DNA from: Pararhizobium polonicum | Lineage (GTDB): Bacteria; Pseudomonadota; Alphaproteobacteria; Rhizobiales; Rhizobiaceae | NCBI RefSeq assembly: GCF_001687365.1 | Contig: NZ_LGLV01000006.1 | Span: forward strand, 310,001-374,000 | Direction of reading: 5' to 3' | DNA length: 64,000 bases | In this document: in pieces, positions 43,421-52,006 of the stretch | Layout: every line of letters starts with the position of its first letter | Numbering within the stretch: position 1 is the first letter of the stretch | Translations under genes and position numbers: made by a program | Notes under the pieces: model-generated | The model's database searches: none | What the model was told of the DNA's origin: nothing | The model's input: only the letters and a program-made list of their open reading frames with translations

Positions 43421-44506
43421 ATGAGAGCGGCGAGGCTTTATGCGGCCGGCGACCTGCGCGTCGAGGAGATCGAGGCTCCCGGTGCGCCTGCTCCCGGCTG
43501 GGCACGCCTCGCGGTCACGGCTGCCGGGATCTGCGGCTCGGATCTGCACAATTACCGCACCGGCCAGTGGATCAGCCGGTCCCCATCCGTCGCCGGCCAT
43601 GAGTTTGCCGGTATCGTGACGGCCGTGGGGGCGGGCGTGACGGATCTCGCCGTCGGCGACACCGTCGTTGCCGACAGCCGCTATTGGTGTGGCGAATGCG
43701 CGGCCTGCCGCAGCGGGCGCCGCAATGTCTGCCTGCATCTCGGATTTGTCGGTGAGGCCTGCGACGGCGGGTTTGCCGAGCAGACGGCGCTGCCGGTCCG
43801 CCTTCTCGTCAGACACGATCCGTCCCTCGATCCCGCGATTGCCGCCATGGCCGAACCGCTGGCGGTGGCCCTGCATGTGCTGCGTAAACAGGCCGTCCCT
43901 GCCGGGGAGCCTGTTCTTGTCGTCGGATGCGGACCGATTGGCGGGCTCGCGGCGGTGCTTCTCTCGCGGCTTCACGACGGACCGGTGCTTGTCGCGGACC
44001 GCAATGCGGCCCGTGCCGCCCGTGTTGCGGATGCAACGGGAGCCACCATTGTTGAATTTGATGGGAAATCCATTCAAGCGGCGCTGCATGAACAGGTCTT
44101 GCGCCACGCCATCGATGCGACAGGCAATATCGGTGTCCTCAATACTCTGTTCGATCTCGTATCCGGCGGTGGCTCCATTGCGCTTGTCGGGATCACCCAT
44201 GGGCGCATCGATCTTGATCCGAACATCCTGGTCGAGCGCGAAATCTCGCTCATCGGTTGCCATGCCTTCGCGGACGAACTGCCCGATGCGGTTGCGATGC
44301 TGCCGCAACTGGAGCCGATGCTGCGATCTCTCATCGATGAACAGATAACGATCGAGGATATCCCGGCGGCCTATGAACGGCTTCTGGCCGGGACAGCATC
44401 CGGATTGAAGACGATCGTGCGGTTCGATCCGCAGGCAAACGGGGCATCGGGCGAAACGTCTGCGGCCATCAGCCATGTCCATCCCCCGGGAGGCAAACAG
44501 GAATGA
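43421..44506 (+). CDS. Zinc-dependent alcohol dehydrogenase (MDR family)
   Basis: A 361-residue medium-chain dehydrogenase. Catalytic zinc ligands are Cys38 (GICGSD) and His60/Glu61 (AGHEF); structural zinc ligands are Cys90, Cys93, Cys96 and Cys104. The NAD site is VVGCGPIGGLAAVL. The family includes threonine, sorbitol and galactitol dehydrogenases, so a polyol or amino alcohol is a likely substrate. It is 12 bp after the HisD-like gene and overlaps the regulator gene by 4 nt, placing the regulator in the same transcript. Confidence 0.88.
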   Translation: MRAARLYAAGDLRVEEIEAPGAPAPGWARLAVTAAGICGSDLHNYRTGQWISRSPSVAGHEFAGIVTAVGAGVTDLAVGDTVVADSRYWCGECAACRSGRRNVCLHLGFVGEACDGGFAEQTALPVRLLVRHDPSLDPAIAAMAEPLAVALHVLRKQAVPAGEPVLVVGCGPIGGLAAVLLSRLHDGPVLVADRNAARAARVADATGATIVEFDGKSIQAALHEQVLRHAIDATGNIGVLNTLFDLVSGGGSIALVGITHGRIDLDPNILVEREISLIGCHAFADELPDAVAMLPQLEPMLRSLIDEQITIEDIPAAYERLLAGTASGLKTIVRFDPQANGASGETSAAISHVHPPGGKQE

Positions 44507-45234
44507 ACAATCTTCCTTCGACGGCAGGCCCCCTCTACGGGAAAGTGAAGGACTATGTCCTCCAGAACATCGGCAGCGGCAAATGGGGCCGGGACCACAA
44601 GCTGCCCTCCGAACACGAACTCGTCGCCGAACTCGGCGTGTCGCGCATGACCGTTCACCGGGCACTGCGCGAACTGACCTCGGACGGGCATCTGATCCGG
44701 ATTCAGGGTGTGGGTACGTTCATCGCGCCGCCGAAAGCGCAGTCGGCGCTGATCGAGATCAACAATATAGCCAGCGAAATCCGTCTGCGCGGCGGGCGCT
44801 ATGCCGCCAAAGTCGTTCTTCTCGAGACGATCCAGCCGGGACCGGAACTGCTCGCCGCCTTCGAATTCGGGACGCAGGGGCCGGTGGGGCATTCGATGGT
44901 GGTTCATTACGAAAACGATATTCCGGTGCAGCTGGAGGAGCGTTTCGTCAATCCCGATCTGGTGCCCAACTATGACAAGCAGGACTTCACCACGATCACG
45001 ACCTACGATTATCTGCAGCAAAGCACGCCGCTTACGGAGGTCGAGCATGTGATCGCGGCGGTCGCGGCGGACGAGGAGACGGCGCGGTTGTTGATGATAA
45101 AGCTGCGCGATCCATGCCTGCTGCTGCACCGGCGCACATGGTCCGGCTCCATCGTCGCTACCGTCAACAGGCTGACCTATAACGGCAGCCACTACACGCT
45201 CGGCAGCCGCTATTCTCCGGCCGCCATGCGCTAG
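44503..45234 (+). CDS. GntR family regulator, HutC subfamily (UTRA domain)
   Basis: A 243-residue protein. The GntR winged helix covers residues about 10-75 (KLPSEHELVAELGVSRMTVH, then RALRELTSDGHLIRIQGVGT). A UTRA effector domain covers about 95-240. HutC-subfamily proteins bind GT-A/C-TA-G/T-AC dyads, and two such sites occur before this cluster's first genes (36884-36895 and 37818-37829). There are no histidine-utilisation genes nearby, so its ligand should be the cluster's own substrate or product rather than urocanate (inference). Confidence 0.88.
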   Translation: MNNLPSTAGPLYGKVKDYVLQNIGSGKWGRDHKLPSEHELVAELGVSRMTVHRALRELTSDGHLIRIQGVGTFIAPPKAQSALIEINNIASEIRLRGGRYAAKVVLLETIQPGPELLAAFEFGTQGPVGHSMVVHYENDIPVQLEERFVNPDLVPNYDKQDFTTITTYDYLQQSTPLTEVEHVIAAVAADEETARLLMIKLRDPCLLLHRRTWSGSIVATVNRLTYNGSHYTLGSRYSPAAMR

Positions 45235-45321
45235 GCTCCAAGGTTGGGGCGAGTGGCCTGCCCCAGAACGAGTATACGTCCATTATCGACCTCGGCCCTG
45301 CCGGGAGGAAAGGTTTCCATT

Positions 45322-46620
45322 ATGTCCGCACCGAGCAGAACCGCCGATATACGCCGCATGGCCCGCACCGACGAAGGGCAGGCGGTCGCCATGCTGACCG
45401 TGCTTTTGCACGATATCTTCGCTATCGACGCGCGAAACATCGTCATCAATCACGACCGCTACAGCCTCAATTCGCTCAACGGTTTCTTCGAAACGGATGA
45501 GGGCGACTTCTTCTTCAAGTTCCACCAGGAAGAGGGAGAGGAGGCGATGTCCGGCGAATATTACCGCGCCGACATTCTGGCCAAGGCCGGGCTCCCCGTC
45601 GACCAGCCCGTGCTGATGTCGGTGCTGCCGGGCGAGCAGATCCTGATCTACCGCCGCCGGAGCGATCCGCGCTTTTCCGATGTACTGCGGGCGCTCGATA
45701 TCGTCCCCGATCTGGAAAGGGAGGCCTTGGCCCTTGCCGCCGAGCGCCGCCTCTCCGGTGAACTTCTCGCGGTCTATCTGCGCACGCTGCACGCGGTAAC
45801 AGCCGAGGAGGTTGCTTGCGAACCCATTCACCGGCTTTTCCAGGAACGAATGATCGACCCAGAGACGAGGACGGTTCCCGGTGGACGCTATGCGGATTTC
45901 TATATCGGCCGGACGTTCCGTTTTCCCGGCATGGAACTCGACTGGGAAACCTTTTCAAAGGCGAAGTTTGTCATCAACGGTCAGCCCTACGCGCAAACGG
46001 TCGGCGAACTCTTTGCCGCTGCCGCCGACCGTCTCAACCCACTGAACCTCGCCGATGCCGGTGGCGTGACCGCCCATGGCGACGCCCACAATGCCAATGT
46101 CTGGTACAGCCGGGGTGAGGGCGGGGCCGTGCTTTCCTTCTTCGATCCGGCCTTTGCCGGCCGCAACGTGCCGACGCTTCTGGCCGAGATCAAGGCGACC
46201 TTTCACAACGTCTTGGCGCACCCGCTCTGGCTCTACGACCCGGCTGAAGCCGAGGCCCGTTACCGTGTCGAGGCGCGCCATGCCGATGGGGTGCTTGCGG
46301 TCGAGACCGACTGGACATTGAGCCGCGTGCGGCAGAGCCTGCTCGACGTCAAGGCGCAATACCTGTGGCGGCCGCTGCTTGCGGAACTCAAGGCGCGTCA
46401 GATGCTGCCTGCCGATTGGCGTACCGTCCTGCGGCTCGGTCTCTTCCTGTGCCCGACGCTGGTGATGAATCTGAGGGCGGGAGTAAGCACGCACAACCCA
46501 TCCTCATCGCTGCTCGCCTTCAGCGTGGCAGTGATGGCCGGCAGCGAGCCGGAAAGCGGCAGCGACATCATGAGCCGGTTCCTGGATGCCATTGATCCCG
46601 ATTTTCCGGCGGTTCCGTAG
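45322..46620 (+). CDS. APH-fold small-molecule kinase
   Basis: A 432-residue protein with the aminoglycoside/choline kinase fold. The Brenner-type catalytic loop reads THE-like AHGDAHNANVWY (Asp and Asn present) and the metal-binding Asp is in FFDPAFAGRN. An ATP-lobe lysine is probably in FFFKFHQEE. Such kinases phosphorylate small alcohols and amino alcohols (choline, ethanolamine, homoserine, methylthioribose) as well as antibiotics. Its position directly after the HutC-type regulator and on the same strand suggests it activates the imported compound rather than giving resistance. ATG 45322 follows GGAGGAAAGG. Substrate unknown. Confidence 0.75.
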   Translation: MSAPSRTADIRRMARTDEGQAVAMLTVLLHDIFAIDARNIVINHDRYSLNSLNGFFETDEGDFFFKFHQEEGEEAMSGEYYRADILAKAGLPVDQPVLMSVLPGEQILIYRRRSDPRFSDVLRALDIVPDLEREALALAAERRLSGELLAVYLRTLHAVTAEEVACEPIHRLFQERMIDPETRTVPGGRYADFYIGRTFRFPGMELDWETFSKAKFVINGQPYAQTVGELFAAAADRLNPLNLADAGGVTAHGDAHNANVWYSRGEGGAVLSFFDPAFAGRNVPTLLAEIKATFHNVLAHPLWLYDPAEAEARYRVEARHADGVLAVETDWTLSRVRQSLLDVKAQYLWRPLLAELKARQMLPADWRTVLRLGLFLCPTLVMNLRAGVSTHNPSSSLLAFSVAVMAGSEPESGSDIMSRFLDAIDPDFPAVP

Positions 46621-46686
46621 CCTTCGGCTTTCTCTCGCCAACCGGCTGAGGGAAACATCATGCAGGAGTGGTGCTGGCATGGAAGA

Positions 46687-46711
46687 CAAGCGCCGTCGGC
46701 TTAGGCGCTTG
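46687..46711. terminator. Candidate bidirectional terminator
   Basis: CAAGCGCC at 46687-46694 pairs with GGCGCTTG at 46704-46711, between the convergent kinase and otnI genes. The T-run is weak. Nothing else is recognisable in 46621-46785. Confidence 0.4.
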
Positions 46712-46785
46712 CCGTCGTTGTGTTCAGGTCGGCGGCATAGCGCCACCGCGTCGACGTGAACATTCCGGCCCTCCCAAACCGTTGC

Positions 46786-47553
46786 CTAGAGTCTTTTCAT
46801 CCATGTCAGGCCCGCCACGGTTTCCCCGCGCGGCCTGTACTCGCAGCCCACATATCCCCGATAGCCCAATGCATCCAGATGCTCGAAAATCCGGAAGTCG
46901 TCGAGTTCGCCGGTTCCCGGCTCGTGACGTTTCGGTACGGAGGCGATCTGCACATGGCCGATCAGCGGCATCATCGTTTCCAGCGCAGTCAGCACGTCGC
47001 CGTGCATGACCTGGCGATGATAGATGTCGAACTGCAGCTTGAGGTTCGCATGGCCGAGATCCATGATCAGATCCGCCGCCCGCTCGAAGTCGTTGAGAAA
47101 ATAGCCCGGCATGTCACGGCCGTTGATCGGCTCGATGACAAGGCCGATGCCCGCTTCCCCGACGGCATCGGCGGTGAAGGCCACTGCGTCTCGATAGGTC
47201 GCCATGGCGGCTTTGTCGTCATGGCGCGCAATACCCGCCATCATGTGCAGCAGCGGTGTTCCGATCGCGCGGCCATAGCCCACGGCCGTTTTTACGGATT
47301 GGCGGAATTCGGTTCGGCGCTCCGGCAGAGCGGCAAGGCCGCGTTCGCCCTTGCCCCAGTCTCCCGCCGGCAGGTTGAACAGTGCCTGCTCGAGACCGGC
47401 ATTGGCCAGGGTTTCGGCCACGGTTTCGGCCGGGAAGTCGTAGGGAAACAGATATTCCACCGCCTTGAACCCGGCATGGGCCGCGATGGCGAAACGATCG
47501 AGGAAATCGTTCTCATTGAACATCATCGTCAGGTTGGCGGCAAAACGCGGCAT
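46786..47553 (-). CDS. otnI: 2-oxo-tetronate isomerase / hydroxypyruvate isomerase family (OtnI)
   Basis: A 255-residue TIM barrel beginning MPRFAANLTMMFNENDFLDR at ATG 47553, one base after the ltnD stop. Metal ligands expected for the Hyi family are present in VIEPINGRDMPGYFL, LKLQFDIYHRQVM, IGHVQIASVPKRHEP and YVGCEYRP. In the four-carbon acid sugar pathway OtnI interconverts 2-oxo-tetronate and 3-oxo-tetronate before phosphorylation by OtnK. Co-location with ltnD, otnK and otnC supports that role over plain hydroxypyruvate isomerase. Confidence 0.87.
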   Translation of the reverse strand: MPRFAANLTMMFNENDFLDRFAIAAHAGFKAVEYLFPYDFPAETVAETLANAGLEQALFNLPAGDWGKGERGLAALPERRTEFRQSVKTAVGYGRAIGTPLLHMMAGIARHDDKAAMATYRDAVAFTADAVGEAGIGLVIEPINGRDMPGYFLNDFERAADLIMDLGHANLKLQFDIYHRQVMHGDVLTALETMMPLIGHVQIASVPKRHEPGTGELDDFRIFEHLDALGYRGYVGCEYRPRGETVAGLTWMKRL

Positions 47554-47554
47554 C

Positions 47555-48469
47555 TCAATCGCCCTTTTCCATGCCGGGAAGCTCAAGGCCGGCGATCTGC
47601 GCCAGAAGCCGCGCCACGGAGGAATCGTCGTCACGGCCCATGCCGGCAGCTTCCGTCATGACGAAGAGCTGAAGCGCGGCGGACGCGATGGGCAGCGGGA
47701 ACTTCTGCTTGCGGCCGAGATCGGAAACGATGCCCAGATCCTTGGTGAAGATCGAAACGGCGCTGTGCGGCGTATAGTCCCCGGCCAGGACGTGCGGAAT
47801 GCGGTTTTCGAACATCCAGCTGTTGCCAGCCGATTTGGAAATGACCTCGAACACTTTCGAGATATCGAGGTCGAGGCTCTTGGCGAAGGTGATCGCCTCG
47901 CAGGCGGCTGCGATATGCACGCCGGCCAGCAGCTGGTTGACGATCTTGAAAGAGGATCCAATCCCGACATCGTCGCCGAGCGTGTAAACAGTTTCAGCCA
48001 TGGCATCGAGCGCAGGCTTGGCGGCTGCAAAGGCCTCAGGCGCGCCGGACGCCATCACGGTCAGCTTGCCGGCATCCGCTTTCACCGAGCCGCCGCTGAT
48101 GGGTGCATCGAGGTAGCGCACGTCTCGCTCCAAGGCGCGGGCGGCAAAGCTCTTGGCCTCCGCCGGGGCGACGGTCGCGGAGGAAATGATCACCGAACCC
48201 GGTTTCATCGCGGCGACCGCGCCGCCGGCGCCGTAGAGCACCGTTTCGGTCTGCGCCGCATTGACGACAACGACGACGACGATATCGGCATCCTTCGCGG
48301 CCTCGGCGGGGGTCGAAAATGCCTGTCCGCCGCTCGCCGTCAGGCTGTCGAGCGCGCCGGCACTGATATCGCAGCCGGAGACGGGGTGACCGGCGCGGAT
48401 CAGGGAGCGGGCCATGCCCAGCCCCATGGAACCAAGCCCGATAATGGCTACTCGTTCAAGTTCGGACAT
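47555..48469 (-). CDS. ltnD: L-threonate dehydrogenase-type beta-hydroxyacid dehydrogenase (LtnD)
   Basis: A 304-residue 3-hydroxyisobutyrate-dehydrogenase-like enzyme. The NAD loop GLGSMGLGMARSL is at residues 11-23, the substrate-binding motif is LDAPISGGSVKADAGKL, and the catalytic lysine is in FKIVNQLLAGVH. The VNQL form and the operon partners match LtnD, which oxidises L-threonate (or D-erythronate) at C2. Its start overlaps the end of the upstream permease frame by one base, so it is part of the long transporter operon. Confidence 0.88.
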   Translation of the reverse strand: MSELERVAIIGLGSMGLGMARSLIRAGHPVSGCDISAGALDSLTASGGQAFSTPAEAAKDADIVVVVVVNAAQTETVLYGAGGAVAAMKPGSVIISSATVAPAEAKSFAARALERDVRYLDAPISGGSVKADAGKLTVMASGAPEAFAAAKPALDAMAETVYTLGDDVGIGSSFKIVNQLLAGVHIAAACEAITFAKSLDLDISKVFEVISKSAGNSWMFENRIPHVLAGDYTPHSAVSIFTKDLGIVSDLGRKQKFPLPIASAALQLFVMTEAAGMGRDDDSSVARLLAQIAGLELPGMEKGD

Positions 48470-49449
48470 CAGTGGCTACTCCTGTCAAATCTGCGCATCA
48501 GCAATATGGTGAGAATGATGACGCCAAAAACGATCTGGCGAAATGCTTCCGGCATTTGCAGCACGGAAAGAATGGAAGAAAGAAGAGTGATGAAGACGGC
48601 CCCGGCCACCGTTCCGGCATAGCCGCCGCGACCACCGAGGATGGATGTTCCGCCGATAACGACAGCCGTGATCACCGGCATCAGGTATGGATCACCCATG
48701 CCCTGATAGGCTTGATTGGCATAGCCCGCCAGAAGAATTGCGCCGATCGCGGTGAACATACCGGCGGCGACGAATGTCAGGACCGTTACCAGCCGCACGC
48801 GTACGCCGGAGAGGAACACGGCCTTTTCCGAATTCCCGGTTGCAAACAGATACTGCCCGTAGATCGTCCGGCGCAGCAGAAAGCCGACGAACAGGATGAC
48901 GGCGATCCAGAAGAGAAAGACATTGGGAACGCCGAGACTGCGCTCGAGAGACAGTGTCACGGATAGCGGCGGCACAACACCGCGCGGTTTGAACCCACCG
49001 GTAAAGAAGACCAGGGCACCCATCAGCATCGAATTGACCGCCAGTGTCCAGACCATGGACGGCAGCCGGAAGATGGCAACGCCGATGCCGTTGATCAGGC
49101 CGATCAGTGCGCCGCCGGCAAGCCCGATCGGGATGGCGAAGAGGGCGATGTCCGGCGACGACGATCCGGCAACGGTGGTCGTCAGAACGGCGACGGCGGT
49201 GATGGCCGAGGGAACCGAAAGATCGATATGGCCGAGCAGGATGACGAGTGTCGCGCCGGCCGCGATGATGCCGAGGAAGGAGGCGATCTGCAATTGCTGC
49301 AGCAGATAGCCGGGCGACAGGAAGGGCGGGAAAATCGCTCCGCCGATGGCCAGCAGGACGATGCATCCCGCTGCAACGGCCAGGATGGCTGGATCGGCGG
49401 CGAGGTGGTGCTTGGCGGGCCTTGGGAGAGGAGGTGCGGACTGTGTCAT
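48469..49449 (-). CDS. Ribose-type ABC transporter permease
   Basis: A 326-residue RbsC-class permease from ATG 49449, overlapping the preceding permease by 4 nt. Landmarks are LGHIDLSVPSAI, the EAA-like YLFATGNSEKAVFLSGVRVR, and VVIGGTSILGGRGGYAGTVA. Two different permeases in one operon imply a heterodimeric channel. Cargo is inferred to be a four-carbon acid sugar from the neighbouring enzymes. Confidence 0.9.
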   Translation of the reverse strand: MTQSAPPLPRPAKHHLAADPAILAVAAGCIVLLAIGGAIFPPFLSPGYLLQQLQIASFLGIIAAGATLVILLGHIDLSVPSAITAVAVLTTTVAGSSSPDIALFAIPIGLAGGALIGLINGIGVAIFRLPSMVWTLAVNSMLMGALVFFTGGFKPRGVVPPLSVTLSLERSLGVPNVFLFWIAVILFVGFLLRRTIYGQYLFATGNSEKAVFLSGVRVRLVTVLTFVAAGMFTAIGAILLAGYANQAYQGMGDPYLMPVITAVVIGGTSILGGRGGYAGTVAGAVFITLLSSILSVLQMPEAFRQIVFGVIILTILLMRRFDRSSH

Positions 49450-50414
49450 TGGGCAAACAACTTCAAACGGTTGCGGACCTTGATCAGGCCGAGGGAGCCG
49501 AGCATGATCGCGAGCGCGAGGATCAGCCCTTCGAAGAACGGCTGGGCAAGCGGCGGCAGGCCTGAGAAGAACATCAGTGCCGCCACGGTTTTGAGGAGGA
49601 GGGCGCCGATGACGACGCCGAAGGGGCCGCCGATCCCGCCGGCCAGCGAAATGCCGCCAAGTACGATGGCCGCGATCGAATTCAGCGTATAGGAGGGACC
49701 GATACCTGCATCGCCGGTGAGGGTGACCATCGAGACGTAGAAACCCGCGATGCCGGCGCAAAGGCCGCCGAGCGCGTGGGCGGCAATCCGGGTGTTCGCC
49801 AGCGATATGCCCGTGAGTTCGGCCGCATGCTCCGACGAACCGATGCCGTAGAGCGACAGGCCAAAGGCCGTGCGCCGCAGCATCACCACGAAGATGGCCA
49901 CCAGGATTGCGATGAGGATCAGCGACGTCGGTACTGGTCCGACGGCATAGGTCATCGCGTCGGACAGATTCGAGTTCACGTCGCCGCCGGGTGTCGGGCG
50001 CAGGAACAGTGCGACGCCGGAATAGACAGCGCCTGTCGCCAATGTGGCGATGATGGGCGGAATGCGGCCGATCGCGACGACGACACCGTTTATCAAGCCA
50101 CAGGCGAGGCCGGTGCCGAGCACCGCGACGACGCCGAGCCACAGCGATGCGCCGTCGCCGGCGAGGACATAAGACGCGACGACATTGGACAGCGCCACCA
50201 TCGGCCCGACCGACAGATCGATGCCGCGCACCAGAACGACAAAGAACTGGGCGAAAGCGGCAAAGACGAGAAGGGCGCTCTGGTTGGCCCAGATGGTCAC
50301 CACATAGGTGGAAAAGCCGCGCGGGTGGGTACCGATATAGAGTGCAAACAGGAGGACGAAGGCAATCGTCGGGATCAGGAACCGGATATTGCGCCGGAGG
50401 GTATCGAGGGTCAT
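49446..50414 (-). CDS. Ribose-type ABC transporter permease
   Basis: A 322-residue RbsC-class permease, ATG 50414, overlapping the ATPase stop by 4 nt. It has VRGIDLSVGPMVALSNV, the GIGSSEHAAELTGISLANTR loop, and VLGGISLAGGIGGPFGVVIG near the end. It pairs with the second permease downstream. Confidence 0.9.
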   Translation of the reverse strand: MTLDTLRRNIRFLIPTIAFVLLFALYIGTHPRGFSTYVVTIWANQSALLVFAAFAQFFVVLVRGIDLSVGPMVALSNVVASYVLAGDGASLWLGVVAVLGTGLACGLINGVVVAIGRIPPIIATLATGAVYSGVALFLRPTPGGDVNSNLSDAMTYAVGPVPTSLILIAILVAIFVVMLRRTAFGLSLYGIGSSEHAAELTGISLANTRIAAHALGGLCAGIAGFYVSMVTLTGDAGIGPSYTLNSIAAIVLGGISLAGGIGGPFGVVIGALLLKTVAALMFFSGLPPLAQPFFEGLILALAIMLGSLGLIKVRNRLKLFAQ

Positions 50415-51952
50415 GCCACGGCATCCTTCAAGGGTTGATCCACCTGTGCCGAAAGCCCCATCGCGGCGGAAATCAGGTTCTCCGGTGTGAGCGTGGCGCC
50501 GGAAAGCTCGCGTGCGATCCGCCCGTGATAGAAGACGGCCACGCGGTTGCAGAGATGCACGAGTTCCTCATAATCGGTCGATTGCAGGACGACCGCCATG
50601 CCGGCATCGGCGAGATCGCTGAGCAGCTGGTAGATTTGTGCCTTGGTCTTGACGTCGATGCCGCGCGTCGGATCGAGCAGCAGGATGCAACGCGGCTTCA
50701 GCGCCAGCCATTTGGCCAGCAGAACCTTCTGCTGGTTGCCGCCCGAAAGCGATGAAACGGGGTCGTTCAGCGTGCCGTAGACGAGATCGAGCCGGTGCAG
50801 AAGTGCCTTGTAGTGCTCCTCGCGGTCGGCGTTTCGCCCAGTCAGCAATCCGTCACGGCCAAGTCCGGCCAGACGCATATTGTCGGCGATCGAAAGGTTG
50901 GGAATCATGCCCTCGGTCTTGCGGTCCTCCGGAATGAAGGCAATGCCGGTTTCGGCAGCCTTGGCACGGAAAGGAGAGCGCCGCTCGAACGGCCTGCCTG
51001 CGATGGTGACGTCACCGGAAACTCCGCGCAAGACGCCGAAGATTGCTTCCAGCACCCTTTGCTGGCCCTGGCCTTCGAGCCCTCCAAGGCCGTAAATCTC
51101 GCCGGGGCGAACGTGAAGGCTGATATCGTGGAGCTCCCCCGACCAGTTCATACCGCTGACGGACAGGAGCGGTGCCACGTCCTGCGCGATGGCCGACCGG
51201 CGCGGCGGGAAGAGTTGTTGCAGCGACTGGCCGATCATCAGCGCGACGATGCCTTCGTGATCGATGCTGCCGGCCGGGAACGTCCGCACGTGGCTGCCGT
51301 TGCGGAACACCGAAATCCGGTCCGCGAGCGCATGCACCTCATGGAAGCGATGTGAAATGAAGAGAATGCAGACCCCTTCGTCGCGCAATTGCCGCACGAC
51401 GGAAAACACCTTCTCCACCGCATCGGCACCCAGCGCCGATGTCGCCTCGTCAAGGATCAGTAGCCGGGGTTTCTGATGGAGCGCCTTGGCGATTTCGACA
51501 AGTTGCCGCTCTGCCAGCGTCAGTTCGTTGACGGGCGTGTCGAGCGCGATGCGTTCCGCACCGATCCGGGCAAGACATGCAGAGGCTTCGGCATAGGCCG
51601 TGCGGCTGAGAAAGCCCATAACCGTCTTTGGCCGTGACAGGACAATGTTGTCGCCGACGGTGAGGTTCGGCATCAGCGACAGTTCCTGGAACATGCAGAC
51701 GATGCCGCTTTTGGAGGCCTGACGCGTTCCGGAAAAGGCAACAGGCATGCAGTCGAGCTGCATCGTGCCGCTGCTCGGCGCTATCACGCCCGAGAGCAAC
51801 TTCATCAGGGTCGATTTGCCGGCGCCGTTTTCACCGAGGATGGCGTGGATCGTACCCGCTTCGCAGGCGAAATCCACGTCCCGCAACGCCGTTACGGCAC
51901 CATAGGTCTTGGAAATGCCGGATAGCCGGATCAGGGGGGGTGCTTGGGTCAT
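50411..51952 (-). CDS. Ribose-type ABC transporter ATP-binding protein
   Basis: A 513-residue RbsA-class tandem ATPase. Domain 1 is intact: Walker [10 protein letters not shown], Walker B LLILDEATSALG and ISHRFHE. Domain 2 keeps the signature [10 protein letters not shown], but its Walker B reads ILLLDPTRGID, so the usual Asp-Glu pair has become Leu-Asp. Probably only one site hydrolyses ATP, which is common in this class. It lies between the binding-protein gene and the permeases in the acid-sugar operon. Confidence 0.9.
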   Translation of the reverse strand: MTQAPPLIRLSGISKTYGAVTALRDVDFACEAGTIHAILGENGAGKSTLMKLLSGVIAPSSGTMQLDCMPVAFSGTRQASKSGIVCMFQELSLMPNLTVGDNIVLSRPKTVMGFLSRTAYAEASACLARIGAERIALDTPVNELTLAERQLVEIAKALHQKPRLLILDEATSALGADAVEKVFSVVRQLRDEGVCILFISHRFHEVHALADRISVFRNGSHVRTFPAGSIDHEGIVALMIGQSLQQLFPPRRSAIAQDVAPLLSVSGMNWSGELHDISLHVRPGEIYGLGGLEGQGQQRVLEAIFGVLRGVSGDVTIAGRPFERRSPFRAKAAETGIAFIPEDRKTEGMIPNLSIADNMRLAGLGRDGLLTGRNADREEHYKALLHRLDLVYGTLNDPVSSLSGGNQQKVLLAKWLALKPRCILLLDPTRGIDVKTKAQIYQLLSDLADAGMAVVLQSTDYEELVHLCNRVAVFYHGRIARELSGATLTPENLISAAMGLSAQVDQPLKDAVA

Positions 51953-52006
51953 GTCGATTCTATCCGCGAAGCCGGGACGGCGAAGGCCGCCCCGGTCGCC
52001 GTTGCC

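Noticed and set aside
44503..45234. Histidine-utilisation repressor (true HutC)
   Set aside because: No hutUHIG genes are present. Subfamily membership and operator type are supported, but not the histidine role.
36962..46620. Firm assignment as a 2,3-dihydroxypropanesulfonate (hps) cluster
   Set aside because: The enzyme types match HpsN, HpsO and HpsP, but the HisD-like active site differs, no sulfite-releasing lyase is present and the importer is PotABCD-like. Kept only as one hypothesis.
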